In this document: positions 1 to 8,813 of the stretch, one piece after another | How positions within the stretch are numbered: the first letter of the stretch is position 1 | How the letters are laid out: each line of letters begins with the position of its first letter | Translations under genes and position numbers: made by a program | NCBI GenBank assembly: GCA_021776335.1 | Contig: JAJFGB010000010.1 | Location: 186,001 to 250,000 of the forward strand | Direction: 5' to 3' | Length of the DNA stretch: 64,000 nucleotides | Origin: Hyphococcus sp. | GTDB lineage: Bacteria; Pseudomonadota; Alphaproteobacteria; Caulobacterales; Parvularculaceae | The notes under the pieces: model-generated | The model's input: the letters and a program-made list of their open reading frames with translations, nothing else | Database searches by the model: none | What the model was told of the DNA's origin: nothing

Positions 1-258
1 CGGGTCAGCGAACCAATCGGTATGAAACCCGACAACTTTCTCTCTTGTCGGCAACGCTCCACCATCGGGGAAAATAAGATAGAGCCCCTCTCCATCCGTG
101 ATGGTGGACTGATATGCATTGATGTCCCGTGCGGCAATTGCAGCGAGATGTGCATCGAGCGCTGGACGGAAATCAGGGCGCGCAGATGTTTCCGGCGAAC
201 AGGCGCTGAGAACAAACATCGCCAACATCGCTGACAAGATATTTTTTGAAATACGCAT
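1..258 (-). CDS. NTF2/SnoaL-like lipoprotein, 3' end cut off by the window
   Basis: An open frame runs from an ATG at 258 off the left edge of the window, so only the first 86 residues are visible. The N-terminus is a clear lipoprotein signal with an L-S-A-C lipobox ending at Cys20, so the product should be exported and lipid-anchored. The segment after it (ALDAHLAAIAARDINAYQS...) resembles the first helix and strand of DUF4440/SnoaL-type NTF2-like proteins; this is recognition from a short stretch. It starts 5 bp after the RidA-like gene on the same strand and is probably the last visible member of the iscR-sufB run. Function unknown. Confidence 0.6.
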   Translation of the reverse strand, partial: MRISKNILSAMLAMFVLSACSPETSARPDFRPALDAHLAAIAARDINAYQSTITDGEGLYLIFPDGGALPTREKVVGFHTDWFADP

Positions 259-263
259 ACTAA

Positions 264-707
264 TCACGACCTGACCGCCAAACATTCGATTTCAACGGCA
301 GCGCCAACTGCCAGGCCGTCTGCGCCCACCGTAGAGCGCGCCGGCTTGTCGCCTGGAAAAGCCTCTGCATAGGCCGCATTCATTTCCGCATATTTTTCCA
401 TGTCATCGAGAAAGACCGTGCATTTGACGACGTCCGAAAGTTCGCTGTCGAGACGCGCCAGCGTCATTTTATAGTTTTCAAAAATCTGACGCGTCTGAGC
501 GCCAACCCCGCCCTCAACGAGCGTTATCGACCCCGGCGCACGGCCGACTGCGCCGGAAAGATAAATCGTGTCGCCAACAATAACGGCGGATGAAAATGGC
601 AAATCAGCTGGCAGAGATGGGTCGCGGTCATAGCTGCGCGTTACCGGTTCTGCGCCGCATGCAGCAAAAAGCAGCATTGCCACGCCAAGAATAATAAACT
701 TCGTCAC
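264..707 (-). CDS. RidA/YjgF-family protein with a lipoprotein-like signal
   Basis: About 147 residues with the RidA (YjgF/YER057c/UK114) fold. GDTIYLSGAVGR is the usual strand, and RSTVGADGLAVGAAVEIE carries the conserved Arg and Glu that in RidA bind and hydrolyse imine/enamine intermediates. The GTG start at 707 is chosen because GAGGGG lies just upstream and it directly follows the cupin stop codon. From this start the N-terminus is Thr-Lys, a hydrophobic stretch, then F-A-A-C, which reads as a lipoprotein signal. Most RidA proteins are cytosolic, so an exported member may act on another ligand (inference). A start further upstream would bury the signal. Confidence 0.75.
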   Translation of the reverse strand: MTKFIILGVAMLLFAACGAEPVTRSYDRDPSLPADLPFSSAVIVGDTIYLSGAVGRAPGSITLVEGGVGAQTRQIFENYKMTLARLDSELSDVVKCTVFLDDMEKYAEMNAAYAEAFPGDKPARSTVGADGLAVGAAVEIECLAVRS

Positions 708-708
708 T

Positions 709-1059
709 TCATTTCCCCTCTTTTGGTTCGACAATCACATAGACCGTCACCGTATCGCCAATATTCAAGGCTTCGTGCCACTCAACACCATCACTCCACC
801 AGCTGGCGCCGGCAGGCGTCGGTTGTTCGCGCGTTCCTGTTTCATCAGTGATTTGCATCACGCCGCCCTGGACGACGTACCCCCAATGGGGCGGATGAAA
901 ATGCTTTTCATGACCAACGCCCGGCGGAAATGTGCAGCGCGCCGCGCGCATCTCTTCATTTTCGAGGAGCAACTCACAAACTTCTTCACCTTCCCAACCT
1001 GCTTCAAGGGGGCTGGGGAGCGAAGCGCCTTGCAGCAACAACAACAATTCAACAATCAC
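709..1059 (-). CDS. Small cupin-domain protein
   Basis: A 116-residue single-domain cupin. The metal-binding strand reads GHEKHFHPPHWGYVVQGG, giving two motif-1 histidines in H-F-H, but the usual glutamate is replaced by the following His-Trp. The second motif is around DGVEWHEALN. The GTG start at 1059 has GAGGAG eight bases upstream. The gene lies 15 bp after a second cupin gene and just before the RidA-like gene, all on the same strand downstream of sufB. Substrate unknown; small cupins bind a metal and act as oxygenases, isomerases or sensors. Confidence 0.75.
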   Translation of the reverse strand: MIVELLLLLQGASLPSPLEAGWEGEEVCELLLENEEMRAARCTFPPGVGHEKHFHPPHWGYVVQGGVMQITDETGTREQPTPAGASWWSDGVEWHEALNIGDTVTVYVIVEPKEGK

Positions 1060-1074
1060 GATACGCTCCTCATC

Positions 1075-1587
1075 TCAATCGTCCTCGCCATCGAAATAAC
1101 CGATCGACATTTCCGGGCGGCCAATGAAACGAACACGGGCAGTCTGCGGATTGCCGCCTTCGCTCTGAGAGAAAACGAGAAATTTCCCCGAGTCCGGATA
1201 TTCAACAACATCCGGTTCGCGAATAGTGGAGATAGCGAGATATTTCAGCTTCTGATCGCTATTGTTGATAATCTGATGCGCACGATCGGGACCGCCAGTG
1301 GGCGCCGCTAACACATCGCCCGCTCGAATCGGATAGGTTTCTTCGCCAAAGCGATATTCGCCGCTGCCCTCGATCACATAAAACAATTCTTCCAATTCGT
1401 GATGCACATGAAATGGAAAGGCAATTTTTCCCGGTTCAACGATGGTCACCATTGCGCCCAGTTTTTCAGTGCCGACCACGGGCCCGATGCGGCCCAGTTT
1501 GGCTTTAAATTTCCCGCCGGGGCTGCCGAAATCCATCAGCTCCACATCGTCGATATTCTTGACCGGTTTGATCTTGTTCTCGCTCAT
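1075..1587 (-). CDS. Cupin-domain protein overlapping sufB
   Basis: A 170-residue cupin_2 protein. Motif 1 is intact: [20 protein letters not shown] supplies H-V-H and Glu ligands before the conserved E-G-S-G turn. Motif 2 is [21 protein letters not shown] with the third histidine. The ATG overlaps the sufB stop as ATGA (1584-1587), a sign of translational coupling. No catalytic function can be assigned. Its place directly after sufB, where sufC is expected in most alphaproteobacteria, is the notable point. Confidence 0.8.
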   Translation of the reverse strand: MSENKIKPVKNIDDVELMDFGSPGGKFKAKLGRIGPVVGTEKLGAMVTIVEPGKIAFPFHVHHELEELFYVIEGSGEYRFGEETYPIRAGDVLAAPTGGPDRAHQIINNSDQKLKYLAISTIREPDVVEYPDSGKFLVFSQSEGGNPQTARVRFIGRPEMSIGYFDGEDD

Positions 1588-3065
1588 CCTACGCTCCCTT
1601 CGAGGCTCACGCTCACAAGCTTTTGCGCTTCAACAGCAAATTCCATGGGAAGCTCCTGCAAGACTTCCTTGCAGAAACCATTGACGAGAAGCGCCACCGC
1701 CTCTTCTTCCGAGAGGCCCCGTTGCTGGCAATAAAACAACTGGTCCTCGGAAAGGCGCGAGGTTGTGGCTTCATGTTCGAGCAGCGCCGACGGGTTTTTC
1801 GATTCCACATAAGGCACGGTGTGGGCGCCGCATTGATTGCCAATCAACAACGAGTCGCATTGAGTGAAATTGCGTGCGCCCGATGATTTTCGATGAATAC
1901 TGACGAGACCGCGATAGGTGGAATTCGAATGGCCTGCCGATATCCCCTTGGAGATGATCCGCGACTTCGTATTCTTGCCTAAATGGATCATCTTGGTGCC
2001 GGTGTCGGCCTGTTGATGATTATTGGTGATGGCAATCGAATAAAATTCACCCTGAGAATTGTCGCCCTTCAAAATGCAGGAGGGATATTTCCAGGTTACC
2101 GCTGATCCGGTTTCAACCTGCGTCCATGAGACTTTCGCATTGACGCCGCGGCAGTCAGCGCGCTTGGTGACAAAATTATAAATCCCGCCCTTACCGTCCT
2201 TGTCGCCAGGATACCAGTTTTGCACGGTGGAATATTTGATCTCGGCATTGTCTTCGATGATGAGTTCCACCACCGCCGCATGCAATTGATTTTCATCGCG
2301 CATGGGCGCTGTGCACCCTTCGAGATAAGAAACATAAGAGCCAGGCGCTGCAACAATCAGCGTCCGCTCGAACTGGCCGGTATTGGCCTCATTGATCCGA
2401 AAATAAGTCGAAAGCTCCATGGGACAGCGAACGCCTTTGGGCACATAAACAAAAGTGCCGTCGGAAAAGACCGCAGAATTCAGCGTTGCGAAGAAATTAT
2501 CTGACGTTGGCACCACCGTGCCGAGATATTTTCTGACAAGCTCAGGATGCTCACGCACCGCTTCCGATATGGACATGAAAATGACGCCGGCTTTGGCGAG
2601 TTCGGCCCGGAACGTCGTCGCCACCGAAACGCTGTCAAAAACCGCATCAACCGCCACTTTTGGCGCGCCTTCAACGCCTAAAAGAACCTCGGCTTCCCGC
2701 AGAGGAATGCCAAGTTTTTCGAAATCCGCCAAAATTTCCGGCGGCACATCATCAATGGATTCGTATTTGGCGCCGGTTTTCGGTTCGGCGTAATAATAAG
2801 CGTCCTGATAATCGATCTCCGGATAGTTCACCATCGCCCATTTCGGTTCGGTCATGGTGAGCCAGCGCTTGAACGCTTCGAGCCGCCACTCAAGCAGCCA
2901 TTCCGGTTCTTCCTTTTTTGCGGAAATATAACGAACGGTTTCTTCCGAGAGGCCTTTGGGCGCCTTTTCAGATTCAATATCCGTCGTGAACCCATATTTA
3001 TAGGCTTCGAGCGACTTCGCCGTTGCGACGGTTTCTTTAGAGATGGTTTCTTTAACTTCGGACAT
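1584..3065 (-). CDS. sufB: Fe-S cluster assembly scaffold protein SufB
   Basis: A 493-residue SufB/SufD-family protein of normal SufB length, with the family signatures [67 protein letters not shown] and the C-terminal [11 protein letters not shown]. SufB is the scaffold on which Fe-S clusters are built, normally as a SufBC2D complex with the ATPase SufC and SufD. The ATG at 3065 lies just after the DUF1330 gene, in an operon starting with iscR. No sufC or sufD follows; cupin genes take that place, so the partners must lie outside the window. Confidence 0.95.
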   Translation of the reverse strand: MSEVKETISKETVATAKSLEAYKYGFTTDIESEKAPKGLSEETVRYISAKKEEPEWLLEWRLEAFKRWLTMTEPKWAMVNYPEIDYQDAYYYAEPKTGAKYESIDDVPPEILADFEKLGIPLREAEVLLGVEGAPKVAVDAVFDSVSVATTFRAELAKAGVIFMSISEAVREHPELVRKYLGTVVPTSDNFFATLNSAVFSDGTFVYVPKGVRCPMELSTYFRINEANTGQFERTLIVAAPGSYVSYLEGCTAPMRDENQLHAAVVELIIEDNAEIKYSTVQNWYPGDKDGKGGIYNFVTKRADCRGVNAKVSWTQVETGSAVTWKYPSCILKGDNSQGEFYSIAITNNHQQADTGTKMIHLGKNTKSRIISKGISAGHSNSTYRGLVSIHRKSSGARNFTQCDSLLIGNQCGAHTVPYVESKNPSALLEHEATTSRLSEDQLFYCQQRGLSEEEAVALLVNGFCKEVLQELPMEFAVEAQKLVSVSLEGSVG

Positions 3066-3362
3066 TTACGCCGCCTCAAATCCCTTTGCGAGCAGAAAGA
3101 TTCCCTTTGCGCTTGCAATACGATGTTTCAAAATCGCCTGATACTCATCCGAATTGATCCAGGCGAAGATTGAATCTCGATCAGGAAATGAAATCAGGAT
3201 GACCCGATCCATCTTCCAATCTCCTTCCAATATCTCTGGATTAAAATCGGCGGCGAGCACTTTTCCATCAAATTTGGAGAACACATCCATAAATTGCGAT
3301 TGGTACAGATCATACCCCGCCATATCGTGAATCTTTATCTGCGCTAATAGATAGATCGTCAT
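3066..3362 (-). CDS. DUF1330-family protein in the suf operon
   Basis: A 98-residue DUF1330 protein with a dimeric alpha/beta-barrel (ferredoxin-like) fold: MTIYLLAQIKIHDMAGYDLY, then EILEGDW and INSDEYQAILKHR are the conserved blocks. The ATG at 3362 overlaps the stop of the cysteine desulfurase gene as ATGA, so translation is probably coupled; a start further upstream would only add desulfurase-overlapping sequence. Family function is not established. It separates the desulfurase from sufB, an uncommon insertion. Confidence 0.8.
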   Translation of the reverse strand: MTIYLLAQIKIHDMAGYDLYQSQFMDVFSKFDGKVLAADFNPEILEGDWKMDRVILISFPDRDSIFAWINSDEYQAILKHRIASAKGIFLLAKGFEAA

Positions 3363-4498
3363 GCCGCCCTCGCCTTGATGCGCGCATAGGCTTTCGGCCA
3401 CTCGCGAATGAATGCGTCAGCGTCCTCCTGCGTAGAATTCCACCCGAGTGAGACACGGGCCATAGAGGTCGCCTCTTCTTCGCTGGCGCCCATGGCGGTC
3501 AGCGTGTGGCTCGGCTTCGCCTTGCCCGAAGAGCAGGCCGACCCCGCAGAAATTGCGATGCCGGCAAGATCCAGTGTCATCATTTGGGTTGAACCGGAAA
3601 ACCCGGGCGCCGACAGACAAAGCGTTCCCGGCAGGCGGTCTGCATCAGCGCCCCAGACCTGCGCGCCCGCATTTATTGCAGCGGCCTCTATTTCATCGCG
3701 AAGCCGCGCAATCTCATCCGCCCGCGCAAGGCTTTCACTCGCCAGGGCGCATGCCCTTCCAAGCCCCGCAATGCCCGGCATGTTCGTCGTGCTGGCGCGG
3801 CGGTTCATTTCCTGGCCGCCACCACGCAATACTGGATCAAGCGGCAGGTTAGGTCCGGCGATCACTGCGCCGACGCCCAGCGGTCCGCCGAATTTATGGC
3901 CTGTAAACGACATGATGTCGGCGCCTGACATCACGAAATTAACGGGGACTTTGCCAACCGCTTGCGCCGCGTCGCAAAATAAAAGCCCATTAAACTCGTG
4001 AATGATCGCAGCGGCCTCAGCGACAGGCTGAATAACGCCGGTCTCGTTGTTCGCGAACATCAGGCAGACCAGAAACGCGCCGCCATTTTCCGCCTGATGC
4101 ATGCGCAAGCGTTCTCGCAATTGGTCGAGATCGATCAGGCCCGCGCCGATAACCGGCAGTATCTCGACGGCCGCATCAGTTGTTTCCGCATTGGCGGCGA
4201 CAGCGGGGTGTTCAACCGCGCTCACATAGATTTTCTTGAGACCATGGGCGTTCGCAGCGCCATGCAGCGCATAATGGATCGACTCGGTGCCGCTGCTTGT
4301 AAAGACAACGCCATTGACCGGCGCATTAATCAGCTTTCGAATCTCCTCACGGGCGTCCTCCACAAGCTTGTGGGCGCGGCGGCCTTCTTCGTGCACGGAT
4401 AATGCATTGCCATCCATCGCCATGGCGGACGCGACAGCCTCGATGACTTCCGCTCGCACGGGCGCTGTCGCGTTATGATCCAGATAATGCCGCGTCAT
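3359..4498 (-). CDS. Cysteine desulfurase, IscS/NifS type
   Basis: A 379-residue PLP-dependent class V aminotransferase-fold enzyme that takes sulfur from cysteine for Fe-S cluster building. Visible are the N-terminal YLDHNATAPVR, the FTSSGTESIHYAL phosphate-binding loop, the PLP lysine in SFTGHKFGGPLGVGAVIAG, and the catalytic cysteine in SAGSACSSGKAKPSH, in the flexible-loop form typical of group I IscS/NifS enzymes. The ATG overlaps the iscR stop (ATGA at 4495-4498). It feeds sulfur to SufB encoded downstream (inference from operon). Confidence 0.93.
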   Translation of the reverse strand: MTRHYLDHNATAPVRAEVIEAVASAMAMDGNALSVHEEGRRAHKLVEDAREEIRKLINAPVNGVVFTSSGTESIHYALHGAANAHGLKKIYVSAVEHPAVAANAETTDAAVEILPVIGAGLIDLDQLRERLRMHQAENGGAFLVCLMFANNETGVIQPVAEAAAIIHEFNGLLFCDAAQAVGKVPVNFVMSGADIMSFTGHKFGGPLGVGAVIAGPNLPLDPVLRGGGQEMNRRASTTNMPGIAGLGRACALASESLARADEIARLRDEIEAAAINAGAQVWGADADRLPGTLCLSAPGFSGSTQMMTLDLAGIAISAGSACSSGKAKPSHTLTAMGASEEEATSMARVSLGWNSTQEDADAFIREWPKAYARIKARAA

Positions 4499-4971
4499 TC
4501 CGCAGCTCCAGCAAATTTTTGTTGCTCGCGCTGGGGCGCATTAACTGCCGCCATGCCAAGGACACGTTTTTCGATGATGTCTTCAAGGCTGACGGCGTTG
4601 AGAAAAATATCGATCTGACGGCCAAGCTCATCCCACAAATCGTGAGTGAGACAACGCGCCGTCGTGCCCTGACACCCTATGCTCGCACCCGTCGCGCAAG
4701 CTGTTGTTTTGATATGCTCATCAACGGCTTCGACAATGTCCGCGATACGGATATTGGCTGGCGTCTCCGCCAGACTATAGCCGCCCGAAACGCCGCGGGC
4801 GCTGGTCACAAGTCCTGCGCGGCGGAGTTTGGCAAAAAGCTGTTCCAGATAGGAGAGCGAGATACCCTGGCGTAACGCGACATCGGAAAGTGCAACGGGC
4901 TCTTCGCTTCCCAGCGCTGCGATGTCCGCCAGCGCAGCAACCGCATATCTGCCTTTGGTTGTTAGCTTCAC
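4495..4971 (-). CDS. iscR: Rrf2-family Fe-S regulator IscR
   Basis: A 158-residue Rrf2 regulator. The N-terminal winged helix (MKLTTKGRYAVAALADIA, LSYLEQLFAKLRRAGLV, GVSGGY) binds DNA. Three cysteines in ACATGASIGC...ARCLTHDLW, followed by the Leu-Thr-His-Asp that supplies the histidine ligand, match the [2Fe-2S] site of IscR. Cys spacing (x7, x6) is a little wider than in E. coli. It uses a GTG start and leads the operon with the desulfurase and sufB. It probably autorepresses through the site at 5084-5108. Confidence 0.92.
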   Translation of the reverse strand: MKLTTKGRYAVAALADIAALGSEEPVALSDVALRQGISLSYLEQLFAKLRRAGLVTSARGVSGGYSLAETPANIRIADIVEAVDEHIKTTACATGASIGCQGTTARCLTHDLWDELGRQIDIFLNAVSLEDIIEKRVLGMAAVNAPQREQQKFAGAAE

Positions 4972-5075
4972 TTCGGCGCGTCCCTTGGTTCAAAATAACG
5001 CTTCAAATTGGCACAATCACTGGCGCCACGGCGAAAACGTGCTATACGCGCCCGCCGGGCGGCCTCATCGCAGTT

Positions 5076-5104
5076 GAAATAAGAAACCCCACCAATTTAG
5101 TCAA
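5076..5104 (-). promoter_or_regulatory. Candidate sigma-70 promoter of the iscR-suf operon
   Basis: Read on the minus strand, TTGACT (5099-5104, five of six matches to the -35 consensus) is followed after exactly 17 bases by TATTTC (5076-5081), a weak -10. The transcript would start near 5068 and have a leader of about 97 bases before the iscR GTG. The -35 lies inside the IscR-like operator, which suits repression by blocking RNA polymerase. Confidence 0.5.
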
Positions 5105-5108
5105 GATT
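5084..5108 (-). promoter_or_regulatory. Putative IscR type I operator
   Basis: On the minus strand the 25-bp element has left half AATCTTGACTAAAT and right half TGGTGGGGTTT. Set against the E. coli type I IscR consensus ATASYYGACTRWWW / YAGTCRRSTAT it agrees at 20 of 25 positions by eye, including GACT, the AT-rich centre, GT and GGGT. It overlaps the -35 of the promoter in front of iscR, the expected place for autorepression. Confidence 0.5.
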
Positions 5109-5231
5109 AAATCCACGAAAACAGGGGTGAAACTCAAAGAATTCATGACGAACTCGCCCGCACCAAGGTCAATATAAAAGTAATCTGCTGGGATTTTCCG
5201 ATCCCGCCGAAACGCGTTGAAAAGGAAGTCC

Positions 5232-5906
5232 ATGCCTGAAGTCATTTTTGCCGGCCCCGAAGGCCGCCTCGAAGGCCGTTATCAAAAGGGCAAAGGCGAT
5301 ACGCCGCCGGTTGCCCTCATCCTCCATCCGCACCCTTTGTTCGGTGGCACCATGAACAACCGTGCAACCTACGAGCTCTACCAAATGTTCGTCCGCCGTG
5401 GATTTTCCACGATGCGGTTCAACTTTCGTGGGATTGGGCGCAGCCAGGGCGAATATGATCAGGGTCAAGGAGAGCTCGCTGATGCGGCGACCGCACTTGA
5501 CTATATGCAGCAAATCAACCCGAACGCACCCTTCACCTGGGTTGCCGGTTTTTCATTTGGATCCTGGATCGCGATGCAGCTTTTGATGCGGCGACCTGAG
5601 ATCGTCGGCTTCATCGCCGGATCAACGCCTGCGAATCTTTACGACTTTTCGTTCCTGGCGCCGTGCCCATCATCAGGCGTCGTTCTCCATGGCGAATTAG
5701 ATAAAATCTGCGCCCCGGAAGAGACCAAGGGCATGGTTGAACGCACGCGTACGCAACGTGGGCGCAAAGTCGAATTTCAAGTCGTTCCTGGCGCCGACCA
5801 TTTCTTTGAAACCCATATGGACGAGTTCGTCCAGGCAGCAGAGACTTATCTTGACGCGCGTCTCGCTTATGAAAAGCCGGAAGGAAAATATCACGGCGAG
5901 CTATAA
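5232..5906 (+). CDS. Alpha/beta hydrolase (COG2945-like)
   Basis: A 224-residue alpha/beta hydrolase. HPHPLFGGTMNN is the oxyanion-side loop of this family, FNFRGIGRSQGEYD follows, and GFSFGSWIA is the nucleophile elbow with the serine. LHGELDKICAPE carries the acid and GADHFFETHMDEF the catalytic histidine. The ATG at 5232 is preferred over upstream starts because AAGGAAG lies just ahead. It is divergent from iscR and followed by a good terminator, so it is probably monocistronic. Substrate unknown. Confidence 0.85.
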   Translation: MPEVIFAGPEGRLEGRYQKGKGDTPPVALILHPHPLFGGTMNNRATYELYQMFVRRGFSTMRFNFRGIGRSQGEYDQGQGELADAATALDYMQQINPNAPFTWVAGFSFGSWIAMQLLMRRPEIVGFIAGSTPANLYDFSFLAPCPSSGVVLHGELDKICAPEETKGMVERTRTQRGRKVEFQVVPGADHFFETHMDEFVQAAETYLDARLAYEKPEGKYHGEL

Positions 5907-5964
5907 TTTCGCCGCGATTCTGTTTGCAGTTAACGTTAATCGCTGCATATTTGGTACGAAATTC

Positions 5965-6000
5965 AACCCGGCCCGGAAACGGCGCCGGGTTTGCTTTTGT
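5965..6000 (+). terminator. Rho-independent terminator after the hydrolase gene
   Basis: Perfect 8-bp stem AACCCGGC (5965-5972) and GCCGGGTT (5984-5991) with an 11-base loop, followed by TGCTTTTGT. It sits about 60 bp after the hydrolase stop codon. Confidence 0.7.
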
Positions 6001-6046
6001 ACAGTTTAACTTTTCATCGCGTCTTTCTTGACATAGAATAGCAGCA

Positions 6047-6406
6047 ATGGCGGCGGGGGCTCTATTGATCGATCTTCTGTTAGACTTGGTAACCCATAAG
6101 CGCACGCATCTCGAATCGAGCTTGCGCGGCGTGGACGGCTATACCGGTCGCGGTGATATTGCATTTTCAGCTTGGCCTAACGGCAAGCGTAAGCTTGCCG
6201 TCGAATTGCGCGGCATCGCTGGTCGGATTGCAGAAGTTTACGCTGACGGCGCGCTGGCCGCGACAATCGATCTCAATGACGGACGCGCCGGCCAAACGCT
6301 TGACACCAAGCACGGTGACACCGTTCCACATCTGGCTGAAGGCGCGCATATAGATGTACGCCAAAATGGCCAAATCATATTAGAAGGTGAATTCAGCACA
6401 GAATAA
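6047..6406 (+). CDS. Hypothetical protein, 119 residues
   Basis: Unrecognised. The N-terminus (GALLIDLLLDLVTHKRTHLES) is a short amphipathic/hydrophobic helix; the rest is beta-rich with repeated polar turns (GYTGRGDIAFSAW, VYADGALAATIDLNDGRAG, HIDVRQNGQIILEGEF), like a small beta-sandwich. Codon use resembles its neighbours. There is no strong ribosome binding site at the ATG, so the exact start is uncertain. A 46-residue membrane protein gene follows 93 bp downstream on the same strand. Confidence 0.6.
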   Translation: MAAGALLIDLLLDLVTHKRTHLESSLRGVDGYTGRGDIAFSAWPNGKRKLAVELRGIAGRIAEVYADGALAATIDLNDGRAGQTLDTKHGDTVPHLAEGAHIDVRQNGQIILEGEFSTE

Positions 6407-6499
6407 CGCGTGTGTGATTTGAAGATAGCGATCGCAATTACCATGTGCTGAGACAAGATATAAAGTTGCTTCGTTTTTTGACGCGCAGGAGTTTTACAG

Positions 6500-6640
6500 T
6501 TGGCGGATGAAGACTACAACGAAACACCAGAAGATGGTTTTCCAGAACGAGAAAAGCGCAGCGGCGGCACGCTTGTCACGGTCGCCATCTTTGGCGTCGG
6601 TATTCTTGTTCTGGTCACGCTATTATATTTCGCTTACTGA
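6500..6640 (+). CDS. Small single-pass membrane protein, 46 residues
   Basis: TTG start at 6500 with AGGAG about nine bases upstream. The first half is acidic and polar (MADEDYNETPEDGFPEREKRSGG) and the second is one strong transmembrane helix (VTVAIFGVGILVLVTLLYFAY) running to the stop codon. The charge pattern suggests a cytoplasmic N-terminus and an inner-membrane anchor. Function unknown. The 116 bp between this stop and the accA stop shows nothing I can assign. Confidence 0.6.
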   Translation: MADEDYNETPEDGFPEREKRSGGTLVTVAIFGVGILVLVTLLYFAY

Positions 6641-6756
6641 TGGCTTTCAGCCGACTATAGAAAATACAACAAACCTGAACCATCAAGCTGCAATAAATTT
6701 TCGTTTGAGCACATGATTTTCGCGAAAAACCGGCTCCTGTTTTTTCGCATCGTGCG

Positions 6757-7728
6757 CTAGGCGAGGCCTACCCGGCCAATGGCGAGAAATTTGTCACGCC
6801 GCTGTTTGCGTAATTCATCAGGCGATAACGCTTCAAGTTCCTGGATAGCTGCTTCGACGGCGTCCCCCAGCCTCTCTACGGCTAAGGCAACATCGCGATG
6901 AGCCCCGCCCACCGGTTCATGGATAATCCCGTCAATGACACCAAGGTCGTGAAGGTCCTGGGCCGATATTTTCATGGCTTCGGCCGCCTCCGGCGCCTTG
7001 CTCTCACCTTTGCCGGCGGCGTCCTTCCACAGAATCGACGCGCAACCCTCCGGCGAAATCACAGAATAAACTGAATGCTCCAACATCAACACTTTGTTGG
7101 CGGCAGCCAGCGCCACAGCGCCGCCGGATCCGCCTTCACCGACTATTACCGACACGATCGGCGCGCCAAGCCCCAAACATTTTTCCGTGCAGGACGCAAT
7201 CGCTTCTGCTTGACCGCGCTCTTCAGCGCCACGACCAGGATAGGCGCCAGGTGTATCAACAAGTGTGACGACTGGCAGACCAAATCGCTCTGCCATATCC
7301 ATCAGGCGCATTGCCTTGCGATAGCCTTCGGGACGCGCCATCCCGAAATTGTGTTTTACACGGCTCGCGGTATCGGCCCCTTTTTCGTGACCGATCAACA
7401 TTACCGAACGCCCGCGCAATCGCGCAGGCCCCCCGATAATTGCCGCGTCCTCGCCAAATGCTCTGTCACCGGCAATGGGCGTAAAATCGTCGACCAGCAT
7501 ATTCACATATTTTGAAAAATGCGGCCGACTGCTATGGCGCGCGACCTGCGCCTTTTGCCAGCGGGACAGTTTAGAGTAGGCGTCGGCGAGCAAATGATCA
7601 GCTTTGGTCTGTAGTTTCTCGATTTCTTCCGCAACGTTGACGCCAGTTTGGCCGTCCATCTTGCGAAGATCCTCAATGCGGCTTTCGAGCTCAGCGATGG
7701 GTTTTTCAAAATCGAGATAGGTGCGCAT
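6757..7728 (-). CDS. accA: Acetyl-CoA carboxylase carboxyltransferase subunit alpha
   Basis: A 323-residue AccA of normal length. With AccD it transfers the carboxyl group from biotin-BCCP to acetyl-CoA, the first step of fatty acid synthesis. Visible are the N-terminal [78 protein letters not shown] and [22 protein letters not shown], which form the crotonase-like acyl-CoA and biotin sites. The ATG at 7728 matches the family N-terminus; upstream in-frame codons would add unrelated sequence. It lies 122 bp after xerD on the same strand. Confidence 0.95.
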   Translation of the reverse strand: MRTYLDFEKPIAELESRIEDLRKMDGQTGVNVAEEIEKLQTKADHLLADAYSKLSRWQKAQVARHSSRPHFSKYVNMLVDDFTPIAGDRAFGEDAAIIGGPARLRGRSVMLIGHEKGADTASRVKHNFGMARPEGYRKAMRLMDMAERFGLPVVTLVDTPGAYPGRGAEERGQAEAIASCTEKCLGLGAPIVSVIVGEGGSGGAVALAAANKVLMLEHSVYSVISPEGCASILWKDAAGKGESKAPEAAEAMKISAQDLHDLGVIDGIIHEPVGGAHRDVALAVERLGDAVEAAIQELEALSPDELRKQRRDKFLAIGRVGLA

Positions 7729-7850
7729 AATATATGTCCAGTACGGTGCGGGTAGAGATTGATATCGACAACTGAGGTTGATTTCAAACCCCATAGCCAA
7801 AAGCGGGGCCCAAAAGGAAGGGTCAAGGGGCGGCGGCCTGCCAGCCAAGC

Positions 7851-8813
7851 CTAACCCGACTTATCCTGCTTTTTTGCTAAGGGATGCTTCGAAAACACCA
7901 GATCGCGTAAACGATCCTGCGCTACATGGGTGTATATCTGGGTGGTCGTAATATCAGCATGGCCGAGCATTTGCTGAACGCTCCGCAAATCAGCGCCGCC
8001 CTCCAACAGGTGGGTTGCAAATGCATGACGCAAAATATGCGGTGAGACTTTAACCGGCGGAATCCCGGCGGAAACAGCAAGGTCTTTAAGCATCTGCGCA
8101 AAACGCGCCGCCGTGATGTGCCCGGTTTTGCCGCGCGATGGAAACAACCAGGGAGAAGCGGCGGCAGGTTTTTTCTTTTCAAGAAAATTTTCGCGCGACC
8201 CGAGATAGGCGCTCACAGCGTCAACCGCCTTACCGGTCAGCGGCGCCAAACGTTCCTTTCCGCCCTTACCCCGAACAATAAGATGGCGCTCATTGGCCCG
8301 TACTGCACCAAGAGGCAATCCGACCAATTCCGAAACGCGCAAACCCGCCGAATAGATGATTTCCATCATCGCCTGCATACGTAACCCTGCAGCGCCATCA
8401 ATCTTCTGCGCGGCGAAAAAAAGAGCTTCCACCTCTTTTCCGGTCAGTACTTTCGGCAGAGGCCGTTTGGTGCGCGGCCGGTCAATCGATGATGTGGGAT
8501 TATCGGCACGGTAACCCTCCGTATAAAGAAATTGATAAAATTGCCTGAGGGCCGACACTTTCAGCGCTGCCGTCGACGCCGCCAACCCATCCGCTTCAAG
8601 GTCACAGAGCCATGCGGCGATATCTTCGCCCCCTGCGGTCTCAAGCGTTTCCTTGCGTGTCGTGCAAAAAGCTGCAAAGCGCACCAAATCGCGACTGTAG
8701 TTCTTTAGCGTATTAGCGGCTGCTGCGCGCTCTACCGCCATCATCTCCAGAAAGGCTTCCAGCAAACGGATGTTTGCATCCGCTGATATATTGGTTACGG
8801 CGCGCGCCGTCAT
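7851..8813 (-). CDS. xerD: Site-specific tyrosine recombinase XerD
   Basis: A 320-residue XerC/D-family recombinase that with XerC resolves chromosome dimers at dif. An N-terminal SAM-like core-binding domain ([23 protein letters not shown]) precedes the catalytic domain with Arg in [33 protein letters not shown] (H-x-x-R), [15 protein letters not shown] (second His and nucleophile Tyr), so all catalytic residues are present. Its ATG overlaps the stop of the upstream unknown gene (ATGA). The position between aroK and accA fits a housekeeping Xer rather than a mobile-element integrase. Confidence 0.92.
   Translation of the reverse strand: MTARAVTNISADANIRLLEAFLEMMAVERAAAANTLKNYSRDLVRFAAFCTTRKETLETAGGEDIAAWLCDLEADGLAASTAALKVSALRQFYQFLYTEGYRADNPTSSIDRPRTKRPLPKVLTGKEVEALFFAAQKIDGAAGLRMQAMMEIIYSAGLRVSELVGLPLGAVRANERHLIVRGKGGKERLAPLTGKAVDAVSAYLGSRENFLEKKKPAAASPWLFPSRGKTGHITAARFAQMLKDLAVSAGIPPVKVSPHILRHAFATHLLEGGADLRSVQQMLGHADITTTQIYTHVAQDRLRDLVFSKHPLAKKQDKSG

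Noticed and set aside
7851-8810. XerD-like recombinase as a sign of an integrated element
   Set aside because: The neighbours are housekeeping genes (aroK side and accA), and there are no repeats or attachment sites around it.
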